NCBI RefSeq assembly: GCF_020523825.1
Contig: NZ_JAJALK010000002.1
Span: 372,001 to 436,000 of the forward strand
Origin: Methylobacterium brachiatum
GTDB lineage: Bacteria > Pseudomonadota > Alphaproteobacteria > Rhizobiales > Beijerinckiaceae
Length of the DNA: 64,000 nt
Direction: 5' to 3'
Positions 39,731 to 47,502 of the stretch are shown here, one piece after another. The notes under the pieces were generated by a model that was not told the DNA's origin, did not search any database, and saw nothing but the letters and a program-made list of their open reading frames with translations. Position 1 is the first letter of the stretch. Each line of letters begins with the position of its first letter. A program made the position numbers and the translations under genes.

Positions 39731-39813
39731 TGGGATGTCTCCTGAACACGATGTGAAGGGCCGCGCGGGGCGCGCGTCACCGTGCCGGCGCACGCGGCGC
39801 CGGCGTCATCGGT

Positions 39814-40218
39814 TCAGGCTCGGGGAGGCTCCGGTAGCGGCGGCGCCCGCACGCTGGCGAGCGCCGCGGCGCCGGGCCAGGTCGGGGATGTGCGGGTCGC
39901 GCCCGGGACCGGGACGGCGACAGACGCGGGAAGGAGCGAGGCCGCGGTGGCGAGGCACAGCGCCATCAGCGGGCAGCCCTTGCCGCAATCGGGCTTGGCG
40001 GCCTTCTCGTGCGGGCAGCAGGGCATGTCGTCCATGGCCATGCCACCCGCGTCATGACCCATGTCCATGTCGGGCATGGCGCGGTGGTCGACGTGGGCCG
40101 ATGGCACTGCGAAGGCGTGCATACCCGCGGTCGCCGCGGGGACGGCGACAGGCGTCAGGGCGAAGCCGAGGACCGCGAGAAGCGGCAACAGTCGCCGGAG
40201 GGCGAGCCAGAAGGTCAC
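39814..40218 (-). CDS. Small Cys/His/Met-rich periplasmic protein heading the Cus operon
   Basis: This 134-residue protein has a hydrophobic leader (LLPLLAVLGFALTPVAVPAA), a Met/His-rich part (HRAMPDMDMGHDAGGMAMDD) and a cysteine cluster CCPHEKAAKPDCGKGCP. The metal ligands (Met, His, Cys) suit Cu+ or Ag+. It begins at a GTG (40218) and lies 83 bases before the FixH-like gene on the same strand, so it is probably first in the operon. It shares its overall plan with the small proteins at 18524 and 24553. Confidence 0.7.
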   Translation of the reverse strand: MTFWLALRRLLPLLAVLGFALTPVAVPAATAGMHAFAVPSAHVDHRAMPDMDMGHDAGGMAMDDMPCCPHEKAAKPDCGKGCPLMALCLATAASLLPASVAVPVPGATRTSPTWPGAAALASVRAPPLPEPPRA

Positions 40219-40609
40219 CGGACGATGATGCCAAAATCCGGGCCTCGATGAAAGCCCCCCATCGACCGGGCGGGCAAGATCCGGCGCTTCGCAGGCGCGC
40301 GTGAAGTCCGCACGGGGTGGAAGCCGCGCGAAAACGAGGCCACGTCCCGCACACGGGAAACGATTTTCCGCCACCGCCCTTTCCGGCCCGCCAAGAGACC
40401 GTTCAGATGCCGGCGCAGCATGAATTCCGGCACCGTCCAAAGCGCGCGTCGGGGCCGCCGGCGGCCGGCAAGTCCGCGCGGAGCGACGATGAACCCAGTT
40501 CCGGTCTGTCGTGATCCCGGACGTCCGCCCGCGCGATTCCTTCGGGACACGACCTTCCATCCGCGGCGGGCGCGGTGCAGGCTGGAGGGGATGGGCCCGG
40601 GAGAGATGC
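40219..40609. other. Divergent intergenic region between the Cus operon and the cyclase gene
   Basis: These 391 bases should hold the Cus operon promoter on the minus strand and the cyclase promoter on the plus strand. I see no clear dyad and no supported gene. Several short frames exist but lack ribosome sites or recognisable residues. Confidence 0.4.
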
Positions 40610-41530
40610 ATGGACGAGGTCGACGAGCGCCGGCTCGCCGCCATCATGGTCGCCGATGTCGTCGGCTATAGCCGCCTCATGGGCGCCGACGAGGCGGGCA
40701 CGCTGCGCCGGCTCAGGGGCCTGCGCCGGGAACTGCTCGATCCGCGCATCGAGGCGTTCCGGGGCCGCGTCGTGAAGTCGACCGGCGACGGCCTGATCGC
40801 CGAGTTCCCCAGCCCGGTCCGGGCAGTGTCCTGCGCCGTCGCGATCCAGCGGGCGATGCTGACGCGCGAGGCCGGCGTGTCCGACGACCACGCGTTCAGG
40901 CTGCGCATCGGCATCAACGTCGGCGACGTGGTCGCCGAGCCGGACGGCGACCTCTACGGCGACGGCGTCAACGTGGCGGCTCGGCTCGAACCCTTGGCGG
41001 AGCCGGGCGGGATCTGCATCTCGCACACGGTTCACGATCAGGTACGGGACAAGCTCGGCTACCCATTCGAGGATCGGGGCAAGCAGGCGTTGAAGAACAT
41101 CGCCCGGCCGGTCGGCGTGTTCGCGCTGCCCGCCGCGGCCATACTGTCGATGCCGGCCGAGGAGGACGGCGAGGCCGAACCTGCGGTCCGGGTCCGGCCC
41201 GCGGCGCGCCGGTCGTCGAGACGTCCCGCGCTCGCCGGCGGGCTGCTCATCCTCGCCGCCCTCGGCGGCCTCGGGCTTTGGTCCTGGATGACGCCACGCG
41301 AGACCGGACAGCTCCCGCCGACGGCCCTTGCCGACGGTCGTGTCCGCGCGGACTGGATGCCGGCCGCGGAGATCCGCCAGAAGCTTTTGGACACGGGCTA
41401 CACGTCGGTCACGGAGCTCAAACCCGATGACGGGCTGTGGGACGGCAAGGGGATCAAAAACGGCATGGAGGTGAGGTTCCATGTCGATCCGCGGACGGGG
41501 GCGATGCTGTCCGAGAGGGCGGATGACTGA
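40610..41530 (+). CDS. Class III adenylate/guanylate cyclase with membrane anchor and C-terminal domain
   Basis: The 306-residue protein begins with a class III cyclase domain: RLAAIMVADVVGYSRLMGAD supplies metal-binding aspartate, followed by STGDGLIAEF, RLRIGINVGDVVAEPDGDLY and GDGVNVAARLEPLAEPGGIC. A single transmembrane helix (ALAGGLLILAALGGLGLWSW) lies near residues 204-224. The tail WMPAAEIRQKLLDTGYTSVT with VRFHVDPRTGAML resembles a PepSY-like fold, which would be periplasmic. It could make cAMP or cGMP in response to an envelope signal. The ATG at 40610 follows GGGAGAG. Confidence 0.85.
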   Translation: MDEVDERRLAAIMVADVVGYSRLMGADEAGTLRRLRGLRRELLDPRIEAFRGRVVKSTGDGLIAEFPSPVRAVSCAVAIQRAMLTREAGVSDDHAFRLRIGINVGDVVAEPDGDLYGDGVNVAARLEPLAEPGGICISHTVHDQVRDKLGYPFEDRGKQALKNIARPVGVFALPAAAILSMPAEEDGEAEPAVRVRPAARRSSRRPALAGGLLILAALGGLGLWSWMTPRETGQLPPTALADGRVRADWMPAAEIRQKLLDTGYTSVTELKPDDGLWDGKGIKNGMEVRFHVDPRTGAMLSERADD

Positions 41531-41595
41531 GACGCGGCAGTCTGTTGGGGGCGCCACTCCGGTCCCAGGGGTGGCCCTCACCGACCCGTGGCCGG

Positions 41596-42027
41596 CTAGG
41601 GCGGTGCGCCGTAGCGGAACGTCGAGGTGCCCCCGGACCGCTCGGTGAATGCGCCCTCCCCATGGTCGGCCCGCGCCGTCGTCACGGTGCCATGCAGGAT
41701 GCCCGCTCCGGTGCAGTCGACGCTCACCGGCACGGGCGCATGCTTGAGATCCAACGTGAAGCTGCCGCTGCACGCGACGTACCCCGTCGCGTCGCGCGTG
41801 AAGAAGCTGACACGCAGGAGGCGGACCGACGCGTGGCCGGTCAGGACGCTGCCGTCGACGCGTTGGATCCGGAAAGGCAGGGAGTCGAAGCCGACCGTGC
41901 TGCCGCCCTCGTCCGAGCCAAGCTGGATGCCCGGTAGCGTTCCTCCCCCACATCCCGATAGGAACGGCAGCAGGATGCTTGCGCAGCCGAGGAGCGCGCG
42001 CCGCCCCATCGAAACCTCGTTCGCCAT
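41596..42027 (-). CDS. Hypothetical lipoprotein
   Basis: The 143-residue product has a lipoprotein leader with lipobox LSGC (MGRRALLGCASILLPFLSGC), then a small beta-rich domain containing LPFRIQRVDGSVLTGHASVR and a disulfide-capable pair (VACSGS, VDCTGAG). The ATG at 42027 follows GGAGGGCGGT. No family is recognised. It converges with the cyclase gene. Confidence 0.65.
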   Translation of the reverse strand: MANEVSMGRRALLGCASILLPFLSGCGGGTLPGIQLGSDEGGSTVGFDSLPFRIQRVDGSVLTGHASVRLLRVSFFTRDATGYVACSGSFTLDLKHAPVPVSVDCTGAGILHGTVTTARADHGEGAFTERSGGTSTFRYGAPP

Positions 42028-42198
42028 ACCGCCCTCCACGTACGCCCGGCGCCTGGACCCGCGCATCGCCCGCTCCGCCTGACGGTCCCGGGTTGCGGCG
42101 TCGCCCATCGCCGGTGCCTTCCGCATCTCTCGGCGGTCACCGTACGTCCTCAAGCGGCTGGAGGGTCAAGAGACCGCGGCGCCTTCCGGCCGGAGCCA

Positions 42199-42233
42199 TA
42201 ACGCGTAGCGGATGCCGTGATGCGTTACGCGTT
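42199..42233. promoter_or_regulatory. Imperfect dyad upstream of the TIR gene
   Basis: Arms TAACGCGTAGCG (42199-42210) and GCGTTACGCGTT (42222-42233) are complementary except for one pair and are separated by 11 bases. The left arm is identical to bases 44826-44837 in the dyad before the KfrA-like gene. The shared arm suggests a common DNA-binding protein, plausibly KfrA-like. It lies in the 340-base gap 42028-42367, which holds no supported gene. Confidence 0.5.
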
Positions 42234-42367
42234 CCCGGCGGAGTCGCGTACCTCACACGCCGCGACCGGGGCCGACGCCGTCCGGGCCATCCCCTTCCCC
42301 GCAGGGAACAAACCCGGTCCAGGGCGCATGAATCCCGAACTTGGCCGGCAACCTGACGGGGGCTTCC

Positions 42368-43099
42368 ATGCGCGCCCGCGCCCGTACCCGCAACGAGAAG
42401 CCCGTCACGCCCGCGAAGCCGGCCCCCGGGACGCCTCGCGGCCCGAAACCCGCCGCGGCCCCGCGGGCCAGGGCGGAGAAGCCCGAGGTCCGGATCTTCG
42501 TCTCGTACTCGCACCGCGACGCCGAGGCCCGCAGGAGGCTCGGCATCCACCTCGCGCCCCTGGAGCGGGACAGCGTGAGGACCTGGTTCGACGGCGACCT
42601 GGACGCGGGCGACAAGCTCGATACCGGCATCGCCCGGGCGCTGCGCGACGCCCACGTCTTCGTCGGCCTGCTCAGCCCCGACTACCTGGCCAGCAACTAT
42701 TGCTGGAAGATCGAGTACCGCCGCGCCATGAGCCGCCGCGCCCGCGGCACCATGCGCGTGGTCGCCGTGGTCGTGCGCCCCTGCGACTGGAAGTCGACCC
42801 CGGCCGCCGGCTTCAAGCTCCTGCCCGAGGACGGGCGCGACGTGACCCGGTGGCGCAGCGCGGACGGGGCCTACCTCGACGTCGCCCAGGGCATCCGGCG
42901 CGTCGTCGCGGCGGTTCGCAGGGACATGGCCGCAGCCCCGGCCCGCCCCGTGCGGACGAAACGCGCCGCCCCGAAGACCAGACTGGCTGCCCCGACCAAG
43001 GCTGCATCCGCCGTCAAGACGGAAGCTCCACGGGCCGTCACCCGAAGTCCGCGCGGGGCGGCGCTAAAAAAACCCGTGCGCAAGCCGGGCAAGGCCTGA
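42368..43099 (+). CDS. TIR-domain protein
   Basis: This 243-residue protein carries a TIR domain at about residues 38-170: EVRIFVSYSHRDAEARRRLG, DAGDKLDTGIARALRDAHVF and VGLLSPDYLASNYCWKIEYR, where the glutamate in the last motif matches the catalytic Glu of NAD-cleaving TIR domains. Flanking regions are basic and low in complexity, with a Lys/Ala/Pro-rich C-terminal tail. Bacterial TIR proteins often deplete NAD+ in phage defence, usually with a partner sensor; no obvious sensor is adjacent. The ATG at 42368 follows GGGGG. Confidence 0.85.
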   Translation: MRARARTRNEKPVTPAKPAPGTPRGPKPAAAPRARAEKPEVRIFVSYSHRDAEARRRLGIHLAPLERDSVRTWFDGDLDAGDKLDTGIARALRDAHVFVGLLSPDYLASNYCWKIEYRRAMSRRARGTMRVVAVVVRPCDWKSTPAAGFKLLPEDGRDVTRWRSADGAYLDVAQGIRRVVAAVRRDMAAAPARPVRTKRAAPKTRLAAPTKAASAVKTEAPRAVTRSPRGAALKKPVRKPGKA

Positions 43100-43150
43100 C
43101 GGGCGCAAGGCCGGTCCGACCCGGCGCGCCCGAGGACGGTTCCCGGCCGA

Positions 43151-43486
43151 TCAGGCCCAGCTCAGCCGAACGGTCGTCCCGTCCACCTCAACCTCCAGGC
43201 CGGTGAGGTCCCGAAGCGCCTGCGCCAGCCCTTCGAGGGCTGCGTGGCCCGAGCCGTGCAGCGCCAGTTCCAACGCGCCTTCCCGGCATCCGGCAACCCC
43301 GACGGCCTCGTCGACGAGCCGACCGAGATGCGTCCGGGCGAAGTCGGCCCCCGCCTCCCGGCCGTACAGCCTCGCGTCGCGGACCAAGTCGTCGATGCGC
43401 GAGCTCCGCCGCCTCTGCATGAGGCGGTTTCCCAGCGCCTCCGCGTGCGCGCCCCTGACCTTGGCCTCGATTTCCGCAGGGGTCAC
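43151..43486 (-). CDS. Hypothetical protein downstream of the KfrA-like gene
   Basis: The 111-residue protein starts at a GTG (43486) preceded by GGAGG and reads VTPAEIEAKVRGAHAEALGN. It is mostly helical with a central RRRSSRIDDLVRDARLYGRE and ends in a small alpha-beta piece LEVEVDGTTVRLSWA. It lies 38 bases after the KfrA-like gene, so the two probably form an operon. No family is recognised. Confidence 0.6.
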   Translation of the reverse strand: MTPAEIEAKVRGAHAEALGNRLMQRRRSSRIDDLVRDARLYGREAGADFARTHLGRLVDEAVGVAGCREGALELALHGSGHAALEGLAQALRDLTGLEVEVDGTTVRLSWA

Positions 43487-43524
43487 GTCATCGCCTCCGG
43501 GCGAGCGGGCAACGGCGCGGCGCG

Positions 43525-44643
43525 TCACCCGTTCCGCACCGCCCCGGACATCGCGCTCTCGCCGTCCCAGGGCTCCTCCCCGAGCACGGCGGCGAACCGC
43601 TCGCCCGAGAGTTCCGCGAACGGCCTGCCCTCGTCGATCCGCCCGCGCAGCTTGAACCGGAGACGCCCGGGCGTGATCCGCTGGAACCGCTCCGAAGCCG
43701 CGATCCATTCGGGGTCCATCCGCCTCAGGATCTCGTCCGCCGTCAGCGGCCCCGCCTTCGAGAGCAGGACATGGACCTCGCGCACGAACCGGCGCCAGAA
43801 CCGGCGCTTGCCCATCTCCCGGACCTCGTCCGCGAGCGCCGGCGCCGCCGGCTCGCCGGGCACCGGTTCGGGCTGCGGCTCCGCCAGACCGAACCGGCCG
43901 TCGATCTCGGCCAGCCCCTCGCCAGCCTCCGCCATCCGGAGCAGGTGGTATCGCAGCCATCCCGGCGTCAGCGGCAGGCCCACGCTTTCCCCCTGCCGCC
44001 GCAGCTCGGCTGGCAGCGACCGGTAGATCGCGTGGGCCGGCATGGGCCCGCGCTCACGCATCGCCGCCTCGACCGCGTCGCGCACCTGCGCCCAGAACGC
44101 GTCCGCTTCCCGGGCGAGCTTTTTCCCCATGAGCGCGTCGACGAAGCCGCGGGCGGCGGCCGCCTGCTGCGCGGCGGGCGCGGCGATCGCCGGAGGGGCG
44201 TCTCCGTCCTGGCCGGTCGCGACGTCGGCGGCGCGCAGAAGGGCCAACTCGGACCGCAGCGCCGCGACCTGGTCCTCAAGGTGGTCGACCTGCGCGGCGG
44301 CCTCCGCGAGGATTTCCTCGTGCGCCTGCCGGCGGCGCTCGACCTCGGCGAAGTCCGAAAGCCGCTCCCGCGTGGCCTCCACCCGCGCCTGCTCAAGCAG
44401 GTCCCGCGCAAGCGCGGCGAGCCGCTGCTCGAAGGCTTCCGGCAAGTCCGCCTGCTCGATGACCGGATGATAGTTCTCGTCGGCCTTCCACTTGGCGAGC
44501 GGCCGGGCGATGTCGCCGAAGGAGCCGCCGCCGAGCTCCCTCCTGACAGAGCGGACGGAGACCCGCTCCTTCAGGCTCCCGGGCGGGGCCGACCGCGCGC
44601 GTATCCGTGACGCCGCCACCCTCACGTCGTTCTCAGTGACCAT
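43525..44643 (-). CDS. KfrA-like DNA-binding coiled-coil protein
   Basis: The 372-residue protein has an N-terminal KfrA-type DNA-binding domain (VTENDVRVAASRIRARSAPP then VSVRSVRRELGGGSFGDIAR), followed by a long coiled coil (residues about 75-140). Its C-terminal half has two related modules: GPMPAHAIYRSLPAELRRQG with LTPGWLRYHLLRMAEAGEGL, and GPLTADEILRRMDPEWIAAS with ITPGRLRFKLRGRIDEGRPF. KfrA proteins are plasmid-borne autoregulators linked to stable inheritance. A dyad 179 bases upstream is a candidate autoregulatory site. Confidence 0.78.
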   Translation of the reverse strand: MVTENDVRVAASRIRARSAPPGSLKERVSVRSVRRELGGGSFGDIARPLAKWKADENYHPVIEQADLPEAFEQRLAALARDLLEQARVEATRERLSDFAEVERRRQAHEEILAEAAAQVDHLEDQVAALRSELALLRAADVATGQDGDAPPAIAAPAAQQAAAARGFVDALMGKKLAREADAFWAQVRDAVEAAMRERGPMPAHAIYRSLPAELRRQGESVGLPLTPGWLRYHLLRMAEAGEGLAEIDGRFGLAEPQPEPVPGEPAAPALADEVREMGKRRFWRRFVREVHVLLSKAGPLTADEILRRMDPEWIAASERFQRITPGRLRFKLRGRIDEGRPFAELSGERFAAVLGEEPWDGESAMSGAVRNG

Positions 44644-44821
44644 GCCCGCCATCCCGACCGCTGCCGGCATGATGGACGCGAGCGATGAAGGAATGGTCGT
44701 CGCGCCCGACGTTCCGTGGCCACGGGTGGACGCCGCCGGCCACGATGGCCCGTGCCACCCTGCCGCCGGAAGCCGCAGAGTTCCGCAACCCCCACGCGCG
44801 CTCGCCGTTTCGGACCCGTTG

Positions 44822-44851
44822 CAGGTAACGCGTAGCGCGACGCGTTACCTG
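44822..44851. promoter_or_regulatory. Perfect dyad upstream of the KfrA-like gene
   Basis: Arms CAGGTAACGCGT and ACGCGTTACCTG are perfectly complementary over 12 bases around the spacer AGCGCG. The site lies 179 bases upstream of the KfrA-like start, in the 416-base divergent gap 44644-45059. KfrA proteins are known autoregulators that bind palindromic operators. The same TAACGCGTAGCG string occurs at 42199-42210 before the TIR gene. Confidence 0.6.
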
Positions 44852-44955
44852 TATCCACCGCCTCAAAGCACGCGGCTTCCGACCGAACTCGGCGCGCACG
44901 GCGCCGGAGCACCTGCACGGGGGCTTCCGGAAGCAACCAGGCCTTAACCTTGGGG

Positions 44956-44989
44956 CCAGCAAACCTCTAGTGACTAGAGATTTTGCTGG
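44956..44989. repeat. Nested inverted repeat with a MerR-like 15-base core
   Basis: The core CTCTAGTGACTAGAG (44965-44979) is identical to the palindrome in front of the first merR gene at 15335-15349. It is flanked by outer arms CCAGCAAA (44956-44963) and TTTGCTGG (44982-44989), making one nested dyad. It lies 71 bases upstream of the first ParA-like gene. It may be an operator for the MerR protein or a separate structural site; no 19-base-spaced promoter boxes are obvious around it. Confidence 0.5.
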
Positions 44990-45059
44990 TCTAATTGACC
45001 GGGGCTGCGGTAGTATTCGTCCGTGCCAAGAAGCACGGACTCACTCACGGAGACTTCCC

Positions 45060-45845
45060 GTGATCGCAGCGTTCTTTGCCGACGATACGTCGGCCAGCCA
45101 AGCGGCCCTCCTCGCAAGCAGCGCCCTCGACCGCCGCGTCGACGACGATGACGCCCCGCCGAGCCTCGTGGCCGGCGGCGGCCGGATCGTCGAGGCGCTC
45201 CCGAGCTCCCTCGACGCCGCACGGGCCGATGGTCGCCACCTCATGGTCGCGCTGCCGCTGGCGCACCTCGGCGACCGCGCCGTCAGGAGCCGGGTCGACG
45301 TCGCGGTGGTCTCGTTCGGGCCGAGGCCGTTGGCGGCGTCCGCGGCGCTGCGCGCGATGGCGGCGGACGCGCTGCCCGACCTTCCCCCGCCCTGGCTGCT
45401 CGCCTGTTGCGGCAGCGCCCGTCCGGCCGGCCTGCGCGCGCTGCCGGTGACGCTGAAGGCCCTCCGGCGGGACAAGGCCGCCCGGCTGCTCGCCGGCGAG
45501 CCCTGCGCCGACCTGAGGTCCCATTCCGCCGGCCTCGCCGCCGCCTTGTACCTCGTCGCGGCGGACCCGCACGCGCCGCGCCTCGATCCGGGCTGCCTCA
45601 ACGCGCTGTTCGACGCGGTGGGAACCGCCGCCGACCTGACGCTCCGGACGGCCCTGCTGGAACTGGCCGACGACCTCGACGGCGAAGCGAGCGAGGTCGC
45701 CGGGCCATCCGCGCGCAGGATGACGGTCCCGCGGCCGATCGCCCGGCGCAGGCCGCGGGCGTCCGGCCTGCGCAGGTTCGGAACCGCCAAGCCCCACATC
45801 GCGCCCCGCCAGACGGCGGGCTGCGCGTGCGCCACCCTTGCCTGA
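45060..45845 (+). CDS. Uncharacterised protein, paralogue A (possible eroded ParA-like ATPase)
   Basis: The 261-residue protein starts at a GTG preceded by GGAGACTTCCC. Its N-terminus VIAAFFADDTSASQAALLAS has the strand-loop-helix spacing of ParA/MinD-type ATPases but none of the P-loop lysines. It is related to the protein at 46403-47401: GRHLMVALPLAHLGDRAVRS then RVDVAVVSFGPRPL matches GRHVILDLPGRCLADPALRA then RVDAPVIVVGPTPL, and RALPVTLKALRRDKAARLLA matches RVLPAILPALSRAEATRVIE. The C-terminal 35 residues are basic. Function is unknown; the ParA link is a tentative structural reading. Confidence 0.6.
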   Translation: MIAAFFADDTSASQAALLASSALDRRVDDDDAPPSLVAGGGRIVEALPSSLDAARADGRHLMVALPLAHLGDRAVRSRVDVAVVSFGPRPLAASAALRAMAADALPDLPPPWLLACCGSARPAGLRALPVTLKALRRDKAARLLAGEPCADLRSHSAGLAAALYLVAADPHAPRLDPGCLNALFDAVGTAADLTLRTALLELADDLDGEASEVAGPSARRMTVPRPIARRRPRASGLRRFGTAKPHIAPRQTAGCACATLA

Positions 45846-45856
45846 TGGAGCCCGCC

Positions 45857-46168
45857 ATGACCGTCCGCACCAAGCATGCCCGGAACGAAACGCCCGCCGC
45901 CCGTCCGAGGCCGGGTCCCGGACCGGGCCGCCGCGCGCGCAAACGCTCCGCCGCCCGGAAGGCCCTCGACCGGACGATGGGGCGCCTGGGTGCGCCCGCC
46001 AGCCCGGCGAGCGCGACCGGCGCGATCCAGGCCGGCTGGGACGAGCCCCCGCTCCCGCTGCTGCTCGACGGCGACTTCGACCACGACGGCGACGACGGGG
46101 CCCTGGCCCTCGCCCTGCGCCTGCACCAGGCCGTCCGCGACGAAGAGGATGGCTGGGCGCTATCGTGA
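45857..46168 (+). CDS. Small hypothetical protein
   Basis: The 103-residue protein has a very basic, Pro/Arg/Ala-rich first half (MTVRTKHARNETPAARPRPG) and an acidic end (LLLDGDFDHDGDDGALALAL then RLHQAVRDEEDGW). The ATG at 45857 follows GGAG by six bases; an ATG at 45845 overlaps the previous stop as TGATG and would add four residues. No family is recognised. It is co-oriented between the two paralogous genes and probably belongs to their transcription unit. Confidence 0.6.
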   Translation: MTVRTKHARNETPAARPRPGPGPGRRARKRSAARKALDRTMGRLGAPASPASATGAIQAGWDEPPLPLLLDGDFDHDGDDGALALALRLHQAVRDEEDGWALS

Positions 46169-46218
46169 GCGACCCGAACGCCACCTCGACCTTGGTGCGC
46201 TGTCGCCGCGACAAGACG

Positions 46219-46242
46219 ATATCCACAGGTTACTGTGGATAT
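46219..46242. promoter_or_regulatory. Perfect inverted repeat in an AT-rich intergenic stretch
   Basis: Arms ATATCCACAG and CTGTGGATAT are perfectly complementary around GTTA. The following 90 bases are conspicuously AT-rich for this genome and contain a second, looser pair TGCAAC and GTTGCA. The whole 46169-46402 gap precedes the second ParA-like gene and probably contains its promoter. The repeat could be an operator or a short terminator for the upstream genes. Confidence 0.5.
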
Positions 46243-46402
46243 TAACCATTTCTGCGCAAGACTACTTGCAACTGCTCTAAATATGTTGCATTGGTCATAG
46301 GTTTTGCGCTAATATTCGCTTCCTCAACAATGCATGTCTGACGCGACCGACCGGCGACCGCTTCGCCGTGCGGTCGCGTCCGTGCCTTTCACGGAGGCTC
46401 TC

Positions 46403-47401
46403 GTGATCAGCGCCACCTTCGGATGCTCCGGGCGCACGGACGCCACGCATGCCGCCCTCATCCTCGCCGATGCCCACGCCGCGCTCGGCGAGGCGGTGAC
46501 CCTCGTTCGCATCACCTTGCCCGGCGAAGCGCACCTCCCCGAGCGCCGTTACCGCCTCGACGAGGTCACGGTGGCGGAGCACGATGCCGCGACGGCCCGC
46601 GACGCCGATCCCCTGGTCGCCGGTGGGATCGCCGCCGCGGCCGGCCGTCACGTGATCCTCGACCTGCCCGGGCGGTGCCTCGCGGATCCCGCGCTGCGCG
46701 CCCGCGTCGACGCGCCCGTGATCGTCGTCGGCCCGACCCCGCTCGACGAGTACATCGCGGCCCGGGCCCTGGCCGACGACGGCGCCGCCCCGGCATGGCT
46801 GCTCGGCTGCGGCCGAGGCGGCGGCGGCGCGGCGGCCTCGGCCTTCGCCGCCGCGATGGGCCGCCTGGCGATCGAGGCCGCGGCCGGGCGACCGCGCGTG
46901 CTGCCCGCCATCCTGCCGGCGCTGAGCCGCGCGGAGGCGACCCGCGTCATCGAGGGCGACCGGTCCGCGAGGACCCTGGCGGCCGGCCTAACGCTGCTGG
47001 CCGCCTTGCGCATCGTCGCCCGGTCCCCCCATGCGGACGCGGTCGATCCGGAGGCGTACGCGGCCGCGCTCGGCTTGGAATTCGCGGCGGCACGACAGCC
47101 CGACCAGCGTGAGGCCGGCGACCGGCTGCACGATCTCGCCGACGAGCTCCAGGGCATCCGGGACGGGATCAAGCCCACGGCCGCCGATCTCGCCGACGTG
47201 CCGCGCCTGGAGGAGTGGCGGACCGCGACCCGCGAGGTCCGGATCCTCACCGGTCGCGTCTACGGGCACCCCGACATCCCGGATGGCAGGAGGATCACGA
47301 CGTCCGACCTTTATGCCTCCGACATGGCGACGTGGGCGAGGACGACGTCGCGCTACTACAGGCTGAGCGCGCCCGCATCGGGCCGCGGCGTGCCGACCTA
47401 A
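46403..47401 (+). CDS. Uncharacterised protein, paralogue B (possible eroded ParA-like ATPase)
   Basis: This 332-residue protein starts at a GTG preceded by GGAGGCTCTC, matching the start design of its paralogue at 45060. The N-terminus VISATFGCSGRTDATHAALI then LADAHAALGEAVTLVRI copies the layout of ParA ATPases, where a glycine-rich P-loop and an LVDxD strand would be, but the key lysines and aspartate are missing. A C-terminal extension of about 70 residues (WRTATREVRILTGRVYGHPD then TTSDLYASDMATWARTTSRY) is absent in the paralogue. An upstream ATG at 46334 would add 23 residues. Function is unknown. Confidence 0.6.
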   Translation: MISATFGCSGRTDATHAALILADAHAALGEAVTLVRITLPGEAHLPERRYRLDEVTVAEHDAATARDADPLVAGGIAAAAGRHVILDLPGRCLADPALRARVDAPVIVVGPTPLDEYIAARALADDGAAPAWLLGCGRGGGGAAASAFAAAMGRLAIEAAAGRPRVLPAILPALSRAEATRVIEGDRSARTLAAGLTLLAALRIVARSPHADAVDPEAYAAALGLEFAAARQPDQREAGDRLHDLADELQGIRDGIKPTAADLADVPRLEEWRTATREVRILTGRVYGHPDIPDGRRITTSDLYASDMATWARTTSRYYRLSAPASGRGVPT

Positions 47402-47502
47402 GGCCGGACCCGACCGCCCCGAGCCCCGACCCCTCTCATCCCTTCCCGTCCGCCCGGCCGCGCGCCGGATCGCGGAGCCATGTCCAGTCCGGAGGCGAGC
47501 GG

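Noticed and set aside
43525..45845. Complete plasmid partition locus
   Set aside because: KfrA-like and ParA-like proteins are present, but the latter lack P-loop lysines and no ParB or replication initiator gene was found.
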